Assembly: GCF_001421965.1 (NCBI RefSeq)
Contig: NZ_LMLP01000023.1
Location: forward strand, 1 to 64,000
Source: Sphingomonas sp. Leaf67
GTDB lineage: Bacteria; Pseudomonadota; Alphaproteobacteria; Sphingomonadales; Sphingomonadaceae
Length of the DNA: 64,000 nt
Direction of reading: 5' to 3'
Position numbers and translations under genes: made by a program. Shown here piece by piece: positions 48,052 to 58,087 of the stretch. How positions within the stretch are numbered: position 1 is the stretch's first letter; each line of letters starts with the position of its first letter. The notes below the pieces were generated by a model. That model saw only the letters and a list, made by a program, of their open reading frames with translations. It did no database searches and was not told the DNA's origin.

Positions 48052-50790
48052 ATGCGGAAATCCGGGTATCTGCTGGCGGCGACCGCGTGCGTCGTGGTCG
48101 CCTGCCCGGCCGCGGCGCAGGGGCTGCGCGGGGTGGTTACCAAGGCCGGCGAGAAGCCCGATGCCCATGCCGGCGAGGAAGCGTCGGCCAACACCGCCGA
48201 CATCGTCGTCACCGCGACTCGGCGGTCGCAGCGTTTGTCGAACGTGCCGATTGCGGTCAGCGCCTATAGCACCGCCGCGCTCCAGAATTCCGGCGCGACC
48301 GACATTCGCCAGATGGCGCAATTGTCGCCGTCGCTGATCGTGTCGTCGACCGGGTCCGAAGCCAATGCCTCGGCGCGCCTGCGCGGCATCGGCACGGTCG
48401 GCGACAATCCCGGCCTCGAAAGCTCGGTCGCGGTGTTCATCGATGGGGTCTATCGCAGCCGTACCGGTTCCGGCCTCAACGATCTGGGCGAGGTCGAGCG
48501 AATCGAGGTGTTGCGCGGGCCGCAGGGTACGTTGTCGGGACGCAATTCGTCGGCCGGCGCGATCAGCATCTACACCAAATATCCCTCGTTCGACTTTGGC
48601 GGCTATGGCGAGGCGAGCTATGGCAATTTCAACGCGGTGCGCCTTGCCGGTGCGCTGACCGGGCCGATCGTCGCCGACAAGCTGGCGTTTCGCGTCGACG
48701 GCGTCGTCGGCAAGCGCGACGGCTTCTATCGCGATGTCGTCAACGACACCGATTACAACGACCGCAACCGCTATTTCGTGCGTGGACAGCTGTTCTTCAA
48801 ACCGGTCGACAATTTCTCGATCCGGCTGATCGGCGACTATACCCATCGGGACGAGAAATGCTGCGGCGCGGTCTATGTCGATACGCAGGAAAAGGTCGAT
48901 CCGACCCCGGGCGTGGCGGGCGACTACGCCCTATCGGCGCAGAACCGGATCGTGTCGATCCTGCAAAGCCTTGGCGGAGTGTTGCCCAGCGACGGCGATC
49001 CGTACAACCGCCGCATCGCCAATACGCGCGGCCGGGCCTATAGCAATGTCACGACCGATTATGGCGGCTCGGCCCGGATCGGCTGGACCCTGTCCAACCT
49101 CCAGCTCATTTCGATCAGCGCGTATCGCGAATATAAGTCGGGCGGTGCCGCCGACGTCGATTACGGCAATGTCGACATCGCCTACCGTCCCGATGACGGC
49201 AACGCCTATCGCCAGTTCCATACCTTCACGCAGGAAACGCGGCTGAGCGGCGGGCTGTTCAACAACCGGCTCGACTGGATGGTCGGCGGTTATTACGCGC
49301 ACGAAAATCTTCGGGTCGCCGACAATATCCGCTTCGGCACGCAATATGGCGCGTTCGCCGCGTGCCGGGTCGTCGCGACGATAAACCCGCTGGCGGCGCT
49401 GCGCAATCCGGCGGCCGCCGGGTGCCTGAGCGCCACCGGCCGCGCCGCGCTGACCCCGGCGGTCGGCCCGCAGATCATCGGCGGCATCGACCGGCTGAGC
49501 ACGCTCAACGACCTCGGCAGCGTCCGTGACCTGTATGACCAGACCAGCAGCAACTATGCGTTCTTCACCCACAATATCTTCAAGGTGACCGATACGCTCA
49601 GCCTGACCGGCGGGCTGCGCTATACGCATGAACAGAAATCGCTGGATGCCAGCTTCCTGAACAACAACACCGTATGCCCGACGCAGCAGGCGGCGATGGC
49701 ACCGTTGCTCGGCAGCAGCAACGCGACGCTGCGGTCGCTGGCGGCCGGGATCGTCACCCTGACCTGCACCGGCAATTCGACCGCCGCGCTGACCGGCGTG
49801 CCGATCCGCGACAAGCTGACCGAAGGGCAGGTCACCGGCACCACCGTGCTGTCGTGGAAACCGGTGTCCAGCACGCTGCTCTATGCGTCCTATGCGCGCG
49901 GGTACAAGGCGGGGGGCTATAATCTCGACCGTTCCGACCTGTCGGCGACGGTGTTCGCCACGCCGACCGCCGCATCGGCGCGCAACCTGCGGTTCGATCC
50001 CGAAACCGTGCAGGCGCTGGAAATCGGCGTCAAATACAGCTCGGCGAAATTCACCGCGAACCTTGCCGCATTCCGATCGGCGTTCCGCAATTTTCAGCTC
50101 AATACCTTCAACGGCACCAACTTCATCGTCCAGAACATCAGCGCGTGCGACCAGTCGCTGGCCGGTGCCGATCGCGACAACAATTCGGCGACCGGGGCGT
50201 GTTCGGGCAAGGTCGGCGCGGGCGTCGTCACGCAGGGGTTCGAATTCGAAGCCGGGGCCTATCCGGCGCGCGATGTCGCGTTCAACATCGGCTATACCTT
50301 CGCCCACACCCAGTACCGCAACAACCTGATCGGCAGCGAGGCGGGCGAGCCGCTGAACGCGGCACTGTTCCTGTTGCCCGGCAACCAGATGTCGAACGCG
50401 CCGCGCCACACCATCACCAATTCGGCAGTGTGGACCCCGCCGGTCGGTCGCAATCTCAGCGCGCTCTTCTACGTCGATAGCCGCCTGACCAGCGACTATA
50501 ACACCGGATCGGACCTGTTCGCCGAAAAGCGGCTCGACGGGTTCTTCCTGATGAACGCCCGCATCGGCCTGCGCGGACCCGAACAGCGCTGGGCGATCGA
50601 GTTCTGGGGGCAGAACATCCTCGACACCGACTATCAGCAGGTCGCGTTTGCCGCGCCGTTCCAGGGGGCGGGCAGCGTGTCGCAGGTGACGCGCTTCGGC
50701 GCACCCGCGTTCGGCGTCGGCAACGCCATCACCTCCTCCTTCCTGGCCGAACCCCGCACCTATGGCATCACGCTGCGGTCGCGGTTCTGA
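48052..50790 (+). CDS. TonB-dependent receptor, second
   Basis: This 912-residue outer-membrane receptor has a signal peptide (LLAATACVVVACPAAAQ), a TonB box ADIVVTATRRSQ near residue 50, and a plug with VFIDGVYRSRTGS and RIEVLRGPQGTLSGRNSSAGAI. The barrel ends in a C-terminal Phe. The plug pattern is that of the general sphingomonad receptor group, different from the receptor at 41689. Its substrate is therefore open; location suggests plant cell-wall sugars. The ATG at 48052 follows GGGGGATGG. Confidence 0.94.
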   Translation: MRKSGYLLAATACVVVACPAAAQGLRGVVTKAGEKPDAHAGEEASANTADIVVTATRRSQRLSNVPIAVSAYSTAALQNSGATDIRQMAQLSPSLIVSSTGSEANASARLRGIGTVGDNPGLESSVAVFIDGVYRSRTGSGLNDLGEVERIEVLRGPQGTLSGRNSSAGAISIYTKYPSFDFGGYGEASYGNFNAVRLAGALTGPIVADKLAFRVDGVVGKRDGFYRDVVNDTDYNDRNRYFVRGQLFFKPVDNFSIRLIGDYTHRDEKCCGAVYVDTQEKVDPTPGVAGDYALSAQNRIVSILQSLGGVLPSDGDPYNRRIANTRGRAYSNVTTDYGGSARIGWTLSNLQLISISAYREYKSGGAADVDYGNVDIAYRPDDGNAYRQFHTFTQETRLSGGLFNNRLDWMVGGYYAHENLRVADNIRFGTQYGAFAACRVVATINPLAALRNPAAAGCLSATGRAALTPAVGPQIIGGIDRLSTLNDLGSVRDLYDQTSSNYAFFTHNIFKVTDTLSLTGGLRYTHEQKSLDASFLNNNTVCPTQQAAMAPLLGSSNATLRSLAAGIVTLTCTGNSTAALTGVPIRDKLTEGQVTGTTVLSWKPVSSTLLYASYARGYKAGGYNLDRSDLSATVFATPTAASARNLRFDPETVQALEIGVKYSSAKFTANLAAFRSAFRNFQLNTFNGTNFIVQNISACDQSLAGADRDNNSATGACSGKVGAGVVTQGFEFEAGAYPARDVAFNIGYTFAHTQYRNNLIGSEAGEPLNAALFLLPGNQMSNAPRHTITNSAVWTPPVGRNLSALFYVDSRLTSDYNTGSDLFAEKRLDGFFLMNARIGLRGPEQRWAIEFWGQNILDTDYQQVAFAAPFQGAGSVSQVTRFGAPAFGVGNAITSSFLAEPRTYGITLRSRF

Positions 50791-50827
50791 TCATGCCATT
50801 CCTGCCTGCAACGGATGACCTGAAACC

Positions 50828-52633
50828 ATGAAAATTCCACGCAAGCTGGGGCTGTCGTTCCTTGCCGTCATCGCGTCGGCGGCGGTGGTGATGCTGGTGT
50901 TCTTCACCAGCATCATGATGATCGCGCGTTCGGCCGAGCGGAACAACCACAGTCGCGACGTCTATGCGAAGGCGTTGACGCTCGAAACGTCGATCCTGCG
51001 GCAGAACAGCCAGTTCCGCGGGTTTCTGGTGACCGGCGACCCGACCTATCTGAAGTCCTATGACGAGGGGCGGCAGGAGTTCGACGAGACGGCGGCGGCG
51101 CTGGCGGAGATGCTGACGATCGCGTCGGAGAAGGAGCAGCTGGAGGAAGCGCGGCGCGAGACGCTGGCGTGGCGCAAGAATTGGGGCGACCGGCTGATCG
51201 CGAAGGTGACGGCCGGCGAACGCGACGCGGCGCAGGAGGAAGTGCGCGGCGCGGGGCAGAAGGTGCTGGTCAGCAAGGTCGCGCTGCCGCTGCGCTCCTT
51301 GCGCGCGACCGAGACCGAGGAGATGGAGGCGAATACGGCGGCGCAGGAAAGCGCGATCACCACCGCGCTGATCGCGCTGGCGATCGGCGGCGTCGCGCTG
51401 ATCGGGATCGCCGTCGCGCTGTCGATCATGCTCAGCCGTCAGATCGCGCGACCGATCACCGCCCTGACGCAGGCGATGGCCGATCTGGCCAATGGCCGGC
51501 ACGACATCGCCGTCGATGCGGCGGGGCGCAGCGACGAACTGGGCGATATGGCGCGCGCCGTGCTGGTGTTCCGCGATACGGCGGCGGCGAAGATCACTGA
51601 CGATCGCGACCGCGCGGCGGCGATGACCGCGATCGGCGGCGGTCTGCGCAGCCTGTCGCAGGCCGATCTGACCGCCCGCGTGGCCGATGTGCCCGACGCG
51701 TTCCGGGCGCTGTCGGACGACTTCAACAACGCCACGTCCAGCCTGAACCGCGTGCTGGGCGAGGTGCGCGGCACCGTCGACAGCATCAAGCATAATTCCG
51801 ACGAAATCTCGCAGGCCGCCATGGATCTGGCCGAGCGGACCGAGCGCGAAGCGGCGGCATTGCAGCAATCGTCGTCGGCGCTCGACGAAGTCACCCGGTC
51901 GATCCGCGAGGGCGCGGGTGCCGCGACCGGTGCCAGCAGCGCGATGGTCGATACGCGGAACGAGGCCGAACGTGGCGACGCGATCGTCCGGCAGGCGATC
52001 GGCGCGATGCACGGCATCGAACGCGCCAGCAACGAGATCGCCGAGATCATCAGCCTGATCGACGGCATCGCGTTCCAGACCAATTTGCTGGCGCTGAACG
52101 CCGGCGTCGAGGCGGCGCGTGCCGGCGAGGCGGGCAAGGGCTTCGCGGTCGTCGCGTCGGAAGTCCGCGCGCTGGCGCAACGCTCCGCCAACGCCGCGAC
52201 CGAGGTCAAGACGAAGGTGCAGGCGGCATCGACCCATGTGAAGGCCGGCGTCGAACTGGTCGAGCAGACCGGTGAGGCGCTGGGCCGGATCATCGAACGG
52301 GTCGCATCGGTCGGCGGGTCGATCGACGCGATCGCACGCCAGTCGGACCATCAGGCGACCAGCCTCGGCCAGATCAACGTCGCCATCGCCGAGATGGACG
52401 CGATGACGCAGCAGAATGCGGCGATGGTCGAACAGACGTCGGCGGCGGCCCGGCAGCTGGTGTCGGAGGCGGAGGCGCTGGCCGGATCGGTCGCGACCTT
52501 CGCCATCGACGGTGGCGCTGCGACGAACGTGACGCCGTTCACGCCCCGCCGGCAGCAGCGCCGCTGGGTCGCGCCGCCCGAGCCGGCTCCGCGCCGCGCC
52601 GTGAATGCGAGCGACGACTGGGACGCTTTCTAA
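50828..52633 (+). CDS. Methyl-accepting chemotaxis protein with CHASE3-like sensor
   Basis: This 601-residue membrane chemoreceptor has a first transmembrane helix at about 10-33 and a periplasmic four-helix domain with QFRGFLVTGDPTYLKSYDEG, as in CHASE3. A second helix at about 180-203 is followed by HAMP (RQIARPITALTQAMADLANG) and the signalling hairpin with [32 protein letters not shown] (given here only by its ends: FQTNLLALN to VASEVR). No che genes are nearby. It precedes DUF2332 by 4 bases, so the two may be co-transcribed. Confidence 0.94.
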   Translation: MKIPRKLGLSFLAVIASAAVVMLVFFTSIMMIARSAERNNHSRDVYAKALTLETSILRQNSQFRGFLVTGDPTYLKSYDEGRQEFDETAAALAEMLTIASEKEQLEEARRETLAWRKNWGDRLIAKVTAGERDAAQEEVRGAGQKVLVSKVALPLRSLRATETEEMEANTAAQESAITTALIALAIGGVALIGIAVALSIMLSRQIARPITALTQAMADLANGRHDIAVDAAGRSDELGDMARAVLVFRDTAAAKITDDRDRAAAMTAIGGGLRSLSQADLTARVADVPDAFRALSDDFNNATSSLNRVLGEVRGTVDSIKHNSDEISQAAMDLAERTEREAAALQQSSSALDEVTRSIREGAGAATGASSAMVDTRNEAERGDAIVRQAIGAMHGIERASNEIAEIISLIDGIAFQTNLLALNAGVEAARAGEAGKGFAVVASEVRALAQRSANAATEVKTKVQAASTHVKAGVELVEQTGEALGRIIERVASVGGSIDAIARQSDHQATSLGQINVAIAEMDAMTQQNAAMVEQTSAAARQLVSEAEALAGSVATFAIDGGAATNVTPFTPRRQQRRWVAPPEPAPRRAVNASDDWDAF

Positions 52634-52637
52634 GGAC

Positions 52638-53636
52638 ATGCCGGGTCCATTGGGGCAACATGCGCTGGTCGTTCGCGACCTGGGCTCGGCGTTCGTCGCG
52701 GCGGTATTGGGGGCGGGGGAGCGACAGCTGGCCCGCGCGCCCCTGACCGCGGCGCTGATCGCCGACTGGCCGGGCGATGCCGCGGCGGATGCGCTGGCGA
52801 TGCGGTTCAACGGTGCGCTCCACGCGCTGGCGCGGCGGGGCGACGATCCGATGCTCGGTGCGCTCTATGCCACCCGGAACGGTGATTTCGATACGGTGAT
52901 CGGTAGTGCGATGGCGGCGGCGGACGGCTTCATCGCCGACTGGATGCAGCATCCGCCGCAGACCAACGAGGTCGGGCGCGCCGGGGCGGTCATGGCGGCG
53001 CTGATGACGCTGCGCGGGTTGTACGACCTGCCGGTCGAGTTGCTCGAACTGGGCGCGAGTGCCGGACTGAACCTCAATCTTGGCCACTATGCCTATGATC
53101 TGGCCGGGGTACGGGCCGGGCGCAGCGATTCGCCGGTGCGGATCGCGCCCGAATGGCGCGGGTCCCCCCCGGTCGCGCGGCCGGTGGAGATCGTGGCGAC
53201 GCGCGGCGTCGACCTGCGTCCGCTCGCCGCCGCCGACCATCGGGCCCGCGAACGGCTGATGGCCTATGTCTGGGCCGACGAACCCGAACGCGCCGAACGG
53301 CTGCGCCATGCGCTGGCGATCGCCGGCGACGTGCCGCCGCAGATCGCGTGCGACGACATTCTGCGCTGGCTGCCGGCTGAACTGGCCCGTCGACCCGACA
53401 AGGGCGTATGTCGCGTCGTGATCCACACCATGGCGCTGCAATATTGCAGCCCGGCGACGCGGGCGGCGGTGACCGAGGCCATGGCGGCCAGCGACTATCC
53501 GCTGGCTCGCATCGGGTTCGAATGGACCGACGCTCGCGATGCGGTGCATCTGACGCTCACCACCTATCCCGACGGCATCGTCCGGCATCTGGCGACCTGC
53601 CATGCCTATGGCCACTGGATCGACTGGCACGGTTAG
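52638..53636 (+). CDS. DUF2332 family protein
   Basis: This 332-residue cytoplasmic protein belongs to the DUF2332 family. The segment LLELGASAGLNLNLGHYAYD near residue 140 looks like an AdoMet-binding glycine motif of methyltransferase type, which is only an inference. No function is established. AAGGA precedes the ATG at 52638, immediately after the chemoreceptor stop. It overlaps the convergent acyl-CoA dehydrogenase by 4 bases at the stop codons. Confidence 0.85.
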   Translation: MPGPLGQHALVVRDLGSAFVAAVLGAGERQLARAPLTAALIADWPGDAAADALAMRFNGALHALARRGDDPMLGALYATRNGDFDTVIGSAMAAADGFIADWMQHPPQTNEVGRAGAVMAALMTLRGLYDLPVELLELGASAGLNLNLGHYAYDLAGVRAGRSDSPVRIAPEWRGSPPVARPVEIVATRGVDLRPLAAADHRARERLMAYVWADEPERAERLRHALAIAGDVPPQIACDDILRWLPAELARRPDKGVCRVVIHTMALQYCSPATRAAVTEAMAASDYPLARIGFEWTDARDAVHLTLTTYPDGIVRHLATCHAYGHWIDWHG

Positions 53637-55354
53637 CCCGTCGCGAACTGCTCCGCGGTAAGGCTGTACAATCCGCCGCCACCCGCCATCGCCGCCATGC
53701 CGAGGCCACGCGCTTCGGGCACGATCCGGTCGAGATAGAAGGTGACGGCCGCTCGCTTGCGCGCGGCGAAGTCGGCATCGTCCATTCCGGCCAGCGCACG
53801 CCCCTGCCGTTCAAGCAGCCAACCGCACACGCAGGTCGCGAGCATCGTCAGGAACGGATAGCTGCCTGCCAGCCGATCGTCGATGCTGGCCTCCAGCATC
53901 CAGCGCGCGACGGCGTGGGTGTCGTTGAGCAGGTCTTTGAGCGCAGCATGTTCAACGTCGCCGCGCATGTCGGCGAACAGCGCGTCGATTGCGGCACCGC
54001 CGTCGCCCGACAGCTTGCGCCCGACCAGATCGGCGGCCTGGATGCCGTTGGTGCCTTCGTAGATCGGCGTGATCCGCACATCGCGATAATGCTGTGCCGC
54101 GCCGGTTTCCTCGACATAGCCCATGCCGCCATGCACCTGCACGCCGATGCTCGCGACCTCGCAGCCGATGTCGGTGCCATGCGCCTTGGCCAGCGGCGTT
54201 ACCAGATCGAGCCTCGCCTTCGCGCCTTCGACGCCCAGCGTCGCACGATCGACCTGTCCCGCCGCGTAATAGACCAGCGCCCGCCCCGCCATGGTCTGAG
54301 CGGCCATCCGCAGCAGCATCCGCCGGACATCGGGATGCTCGATGATCGCGACCGGCGCGCCGCCGGACGAGGCGCGCGCCGACTGGACGCGATCGCGGGC
54401 ATAGGCGACGGCGCGCTGCGTTGCCGCTTCGGCGACCTGCACCCCTTGCAGACCGACATTGAGGCGGGCGTTGTTCATCATCGTGAACATCGCGCGCATC
54501 CCCGCGCCCTCCGCGCCGATCAGCTCGCCGATGCAATCGCCGGTATCGCCGAACGACAGCACGCAGGTGGGCGAGGCGTGCAGCCCCATCTTATGCTCGA
54601 TCGACACCACGCGGACGTCGTTCGGCTCCCCCGGTTGGCCATCGGCGTCGAGCCGGTATTTCGGCACGAGGAACAGCGAAATCCCTTTGGTTCCCACCGG
54701 CGCGCCGGGCGTGCGGGCCAGCACCAGATGGACGATATTGTCCGCCATGTCGTGATCGCCGAACGAGATATAGATCTTGGTCCCGCGAATCCGCCAGTTG
54801 CCGTCGCCGACCGGCTCCGCCCGCGTCGTCAGCGCGCCGACGTCCGATCCGGCCTGCGGTTCGGTCAGGTTCATCGTGCCGGTCCATTCGCCGGTCGCCA
54901 GTTTCGGCAGATAGCGCACCTGTTGTTCGGCGCTGCCGTGATGGGTAAGTGCCTCGATCGCGCCGACCGTCAGCGTCGGGGCCAGCGCGAAGCCGAGATT
55001 GGCGGTGCCGAGCGTCTCCAGCACGGCGGTCGCGACCGCGAACGGCATCGCCTGCCCCCCGAAATCGGCCGGCGATCCGATCGTGCCCCAACCGCCCGCG
55101 ACATAGGCCTGATAGGCGGCGCGATAGCCGTCGGGCATCACCACCCCGTCGGGGGTCCAGCGCGCGCCGACCGTGTCGCCGATCCGGTCGAGCGGCCGCC
55201 ATTCGCCGGCGGCGAATTCGCCGATCCCGGTCAGGATCGCGTCGAGCATGTCGGGGGTCGCATCGGCAAATCGCGTGTCGGCGGCAAGTTCGTCGATCCC
55301 GGCGGCATGGGTCAGCACGAAACGCTGTTCGGCGGTGGCGGGGATCAGCTCCAT
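53633..55354 (-). CDS. Acyl-CoA dehydrogenase, long form with C-terminal extension
   Basis: This 573-residue flavoenzyme introduces the alpha-beta double bond into acyl-CoA substrates. MNLTEPQAGSDVG and the GTKIYISFGDHD block are the FAD-binding signature, and YEGTNGIQAADLVGRKL near residue 430 is the C-terminal signature with the catalytic Glu. A further C-terminal domain of about 130 residues marks the long subfamily common in sphingomonads. ATG 55354 follows AGAGGG. It is divergent from tsaC with 46 bases between. Confidence 0.95.
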   Translation of the reverse strand: MELIPATAEQRFVLTHAAGIDELAADTRFADATPDMLDAILTGIGEFAAGEWRPLDRIGDTVGARWTPDGVVMPDGYRAAYQAYVAGGWGTIGSPADFGGQAMPFAVATAVLETLGTANLGFALAPTLTVGAIEALTHHGSAEQQVRYLPKLATGEWTGTMNLTEPQAGSDVGALTTRAEPVGDGNWRIRGTKIYISFGDHDMADNIVHLVLARTPGAPVGTKGISLFLVPKYRLDADGQPGEPNDVRVVSIEHKMGLHASPTCVLSFGDTGDCIGELIGAEGAGMRAMFTMMNNARLNVGLQGVQVAEAATQRAVAYARDRVQSARASSGGAPVAIIEHPDVRRMLLRMAAQTMAGRALVYYAAGQVDRATLGVEGAKARLDLVTPLAKAHGTDIGCEVASIGVQVHGGMGYVEETGAAQHYRDVRITPIYEGTNGIQAADLVGRKLSGDGGAAIDALFADMRGDVEHAALKDLLNDTHAVARWMLEASIDDRLAGSYPFLTMLATCVCGWLLERQGRALAGMDDADFAARKRAAVTFYLDRIVPEARGLGMAAMAGGGGLYSLTAEQFATG

Positions 55355-55400
55355 TTGCCCTCTCTCGATTCCATGTTTTTGCCGGTATAGCGCCCAAATC

Positions 55401-56357
55401 ATGACCGCTCCAAACGCCCGCATCGCTACCGTCACCTTACCGTACGGCATGGCGGCGATCGACGCGGCGGCGGCGGTGATCGCGGACGGCGGCTGCGTCG
55501 CGGTACCGACCGAGACGGTCTATGGCCTCGCCGCCGACGCGACCGATTCGCATGCGGTCGCCGGCATCTATGCCGCAAAGGGGCGGCCGGGCTTCAACCC
55601 GTTGATCGTGCATGTCCCGACCATGGCGGCAGCGCAGGCGCTGGCGGTGTTCGACGACCATGCGCTGCGGCTTGCCCGAGCATTCTGGCCGGGACCGCTG
55701 ACGCTGGTGCTGCCGATGCGCGACGGGGCTGGGATCGCCGCGCTGGTGACCGCTGGACTGCCGACCGTCGCGATCCGGGTACCGGCGCACGACGCGATGC
55801 AGGCGTTGCTGGAAAGGACCGGGCGGCCGCTCGCCGCGCCGTCCGCCAATGCCAGCGGATCGATCAGCCCGACCCGTGCCGACCATGTGTTGCGCAGCCT
55901 GAACGGTCGCATCCCGCTGGTCGTCGATGGCGGAGCGACGCTGCGCGGCATCGAATCGACGATCATCGCCTGTGTCGGCGGCCAGGTGCGCGAACTGCGC
56001 CCCGGCCCGGTGACCCGCACTACGGTCGCCGACCTGCTGAACATATCGATCGGCGGGGCGGGCGCGGGGATCGAGGCGCCCGGACAACTCGCCAGCCACT
56101 ATGCCCCGTCGAAGCCGGTCCGGCTGAACGCGACCGATCGGCGTGCCGGCGAATGGCTGATCGGTTTCGGTCCGGTCGCGGGCGACAATACGCTGTCGGC
56201 CAGCGGCGATCCTGTCGAGGCGGCGGCGCGGTTGTTCGATTTGCTGCACACCGCCGATGCGTCGGCGGCGACGAGGATCGCGGTCGCACCGATCCCCGAT
56301 GACGGGTTGGGTGCGGCGATCAACGACCGATTGCGCCGGGCAGCGGCCGCGACTTAA
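55401..56357 (+). CDS. tsaC: Sua5-type L-threonylcarbamoyladenylate synthase
   Basis: This 318-residue enzyme makes threonylcarbamoyl-AMP for the t6A modification of ANN-decoding tRNAs. The YrdC domain contains GGCVAVPTETVYGLA near residue 30, KGRPGFNPLI and SANASGSISPT. The C-terminal Sua5 domain (from about 220, with APGQLASHYAPSKP) is present, so this is the longer Sua5 form, not short TsaC. The ATG at 55401 lies downstream of a non-conserved open frame. Confidence 0.95.
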   Translation: MTAPNARIATVTLPYGMAAIDAAAAVIADGGCVAVPTETVYGLAADATDSHAVAGIYAAKGRPGFNPLIVHVPTMAAAQALAVFDDHALRLARAFWPGPLTLVLPMRDGAGIAALVTAGLPTVAIRVPAHDAMQALLERTGRPLAAPSANASGSISPTRADHVLRSLNGRIPLVVDGGATLRGIESTIIACVGGQVRELRPGPVTRTTVADLLNISIGGAGAGIEAPGQLASHYAPSKPVRLNATDRRAGEWLIGFGPVAGDNTLSASGDPVEAAARLFDLLHTADASAATRIAVAPIPDDGLGAAINDRLRRAAAAT

Positions 56358-56469
56358 TATAGGTCAATAAAGCAAGAAATTCCGCTGACTTAGGGTGCGT
56401 TTCGTTTTTTCAAGCTACGCAACGTTAACCTTCGGGCGTTAGCTGGTTCGGTACGGGAGGGTACCGACA

Positions 56470-57930
56470 GTGAGCGCAACCGACGAGATCGACTTCGACA
56501 AGAGACTGGCCGCCTTTGCCTATGACGAACGCAGTTACGGTGCGTTCCCCAAGGTCAAACGTGCGATCGAACGGTATGCGCCCGCTGCGCTGACCGGCCT
56601 GTACCGGCACATCGCGGCGACGCCGTCGATCAGCGTCATGTTCCAGTCGCAGGCCCGGATGGACCATGCCCGCGACAAGCAACTCGAACATTGGCGCAAG
56701 CTGTTTTCGGGACCGATCAACCGCGACTATGCCGCCGCCGCATCGAACATCGGGCAGGTCCATGCCCGGATCGGCTTGGCACCGACCTGGTATATCAGCG
56801 GCTATGCCCGGATGCTGGAGCATGTCCTGCCACGGCTGGTGCTGGGGCGGATCGGCTGGCCGTTCGGCGCGCGGGCGCGCGCCCGGGCGGCGACCGCGCT
56901 GGTCAAGGCGTCGCTGATCGACATGGACATCGCGCTCGCCGCCTATTTCGAGGCGGAACAGGCCGGACGACGGGCCGTCATCGAACGTTGCGGTGCCGCG
57001 TTCGAGCGGATGGCGCAGGGCGACCTGACCGTATCGCTGAGCGGACTGCCGCGCGAATATCAGGCGCTGGCCGACAGTTTCGAAGCGATGCGCCAGCAGA
57101 TGTGCGAGACGCTGGGCATGGTCACCCGGTCGGGCGAGCAGATCCGCATCGGAACGGGCAATATCCGTCAGGCGTCCGACGACCTGTCGCAGCGTACCGA
57201 ACAGCAGGCGGCGAGCCTTGAGGAAACCGCTGCGGCGATGGACCAGATCGTCAGCACCGTTCGCGAAACCGCCGAAGGCGCGTCGCGCGCCGATCGCATC
57301 GTCGGCGAGGCGCGGGGCGAGGCCGAGGAATCGGGCAAGATCGTCCGCCGCGCGGTCGACGCCATGGGCGGTATCCAGCGGTCGTCGGCCGAAATCAGCG
57401 AGATCATCAGCGTCATCGACGGCATCTCGTTCCAGACGAACCTGCTGGCGCTGAACGCCGGTGTCGAGGCGGCACGGGCGGGGGAGGCGGGCAAGGGCTT
57501 TGCCGTCGTCGCATCCGAAGTCCGCGCGCTGGCGCTGCGTTCGGCCGAAGCGGCCAAGGACGTGAAGACCCGCATCCTCGCGTCGTCCGAACAGGTCGAT
57601 GTCGGTGTCGATCTGGTCAATGCGACCGGGCAGGCGTTGCAACGGATCATCGGGCGAATCGGTGAGATCAGCAATCTCGTCTCCGGCATCGCCACCTCGG
57701 CGGCGCAGCAGTCGACCGGCTTGCAGCAGGTCAATACCGCCGTCTCCGAAATGGACAATGTGACCCAGCGCAACGCTGCGATGGTCGAACAGGCCACCGC
57801 CGACGCCCGCGCGCTGGCGCAGGAGGCCGAGGTGCTGGCGAACGAGGTGGCACGGTTCCGGCTTGCCGGTCCGGGTGATAGCAGCACCAACGAAGTCCAT
57901 CGGATGCAACAGCGGCTGGCTGCGGCTTAA
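56470..57930 (+). CDS. Globin-coupled soluble chemoreceptor
   Basis: This 486-residue protein lacks transmembrane segments. Residues 1-160 match the protoglobin sensor domain of HemAT-type receptors, with [16 protein letters not shown] probably supplying the proximal haem His. The C-terminal half is a methyl-accepting signalling hairpin with the conserved tip [20 protein letters not shown]. It would sense oxygen or another gas and steer movement. A GTG start at 56470 is preceded by GGGAGGG at good spacing. It has its own 112-base upstream region. Confidence 0.92.
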   Translation: MSATDEIDFDKRLAAFAYDERSYGAFPKVKRAIERYAPAALTGLYRHIAATPSISVMFQSQARMDHARDKQLEHWRKLFSGPINRDYAAAASNIGQVHARIGLAPTWYISGYARMLEHVLPRLVLGRIGWPFGARARARAATALVKASLIDMDIALAAYFEAEQAGRRAVIERCGAAFERMAQGDLTVSLSGLPREYQALADSFEAMRQQMCETLGMVTRSGEQIRIGTGNIRQASDDLSQRTEQQAASLEETAAAMDQIVSTVRETAEGASRADRIVGEARGEAEESGKIVRRAVDAMGGIQRSSAEISEIISVIDGISFQTNLLALNAGVEAARAGEAGKGFAVVASEVRALALRSAEAAKDVKTRILASSEQVDVGVDLVNATGQALQRIIGRIGEISNLVSGIATSAAQQSTGLQQVNTAVSEMDNVTQRNAAMVEQATADARALAQEAEVLANEVARFRLAGPGDSSTNEVHRMQQRLAAA

Positions 57931-57941
57931 AGCCGGAGCGG

Positions 57942-57966
57942 CTCCCCTCCCTTCCAGGGAGGGGAG
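57942..57966. repeat. Perfect 11-bp hairpin
   Basis: CTCCCCTCCCT and AGGGAGGGGAG flank a TCC loop just after the chemoreceptor stop. It may be a REP fragment or terminator; no T-run follows. The remaining bases to 58087 show nothing else. Confidence 0.6.
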
Positions 57967-58087
57967 GAAGAGGTCCGTTGATCGCCTGATGCATGGAGAA
58001 ACCCTTCGCATCCGCACCCACCCCCGCAAACCGGTTGCACCCGCGCCGCCCGCGTGCTTGGGAATGATCGGGGATTTGGGAAACACT

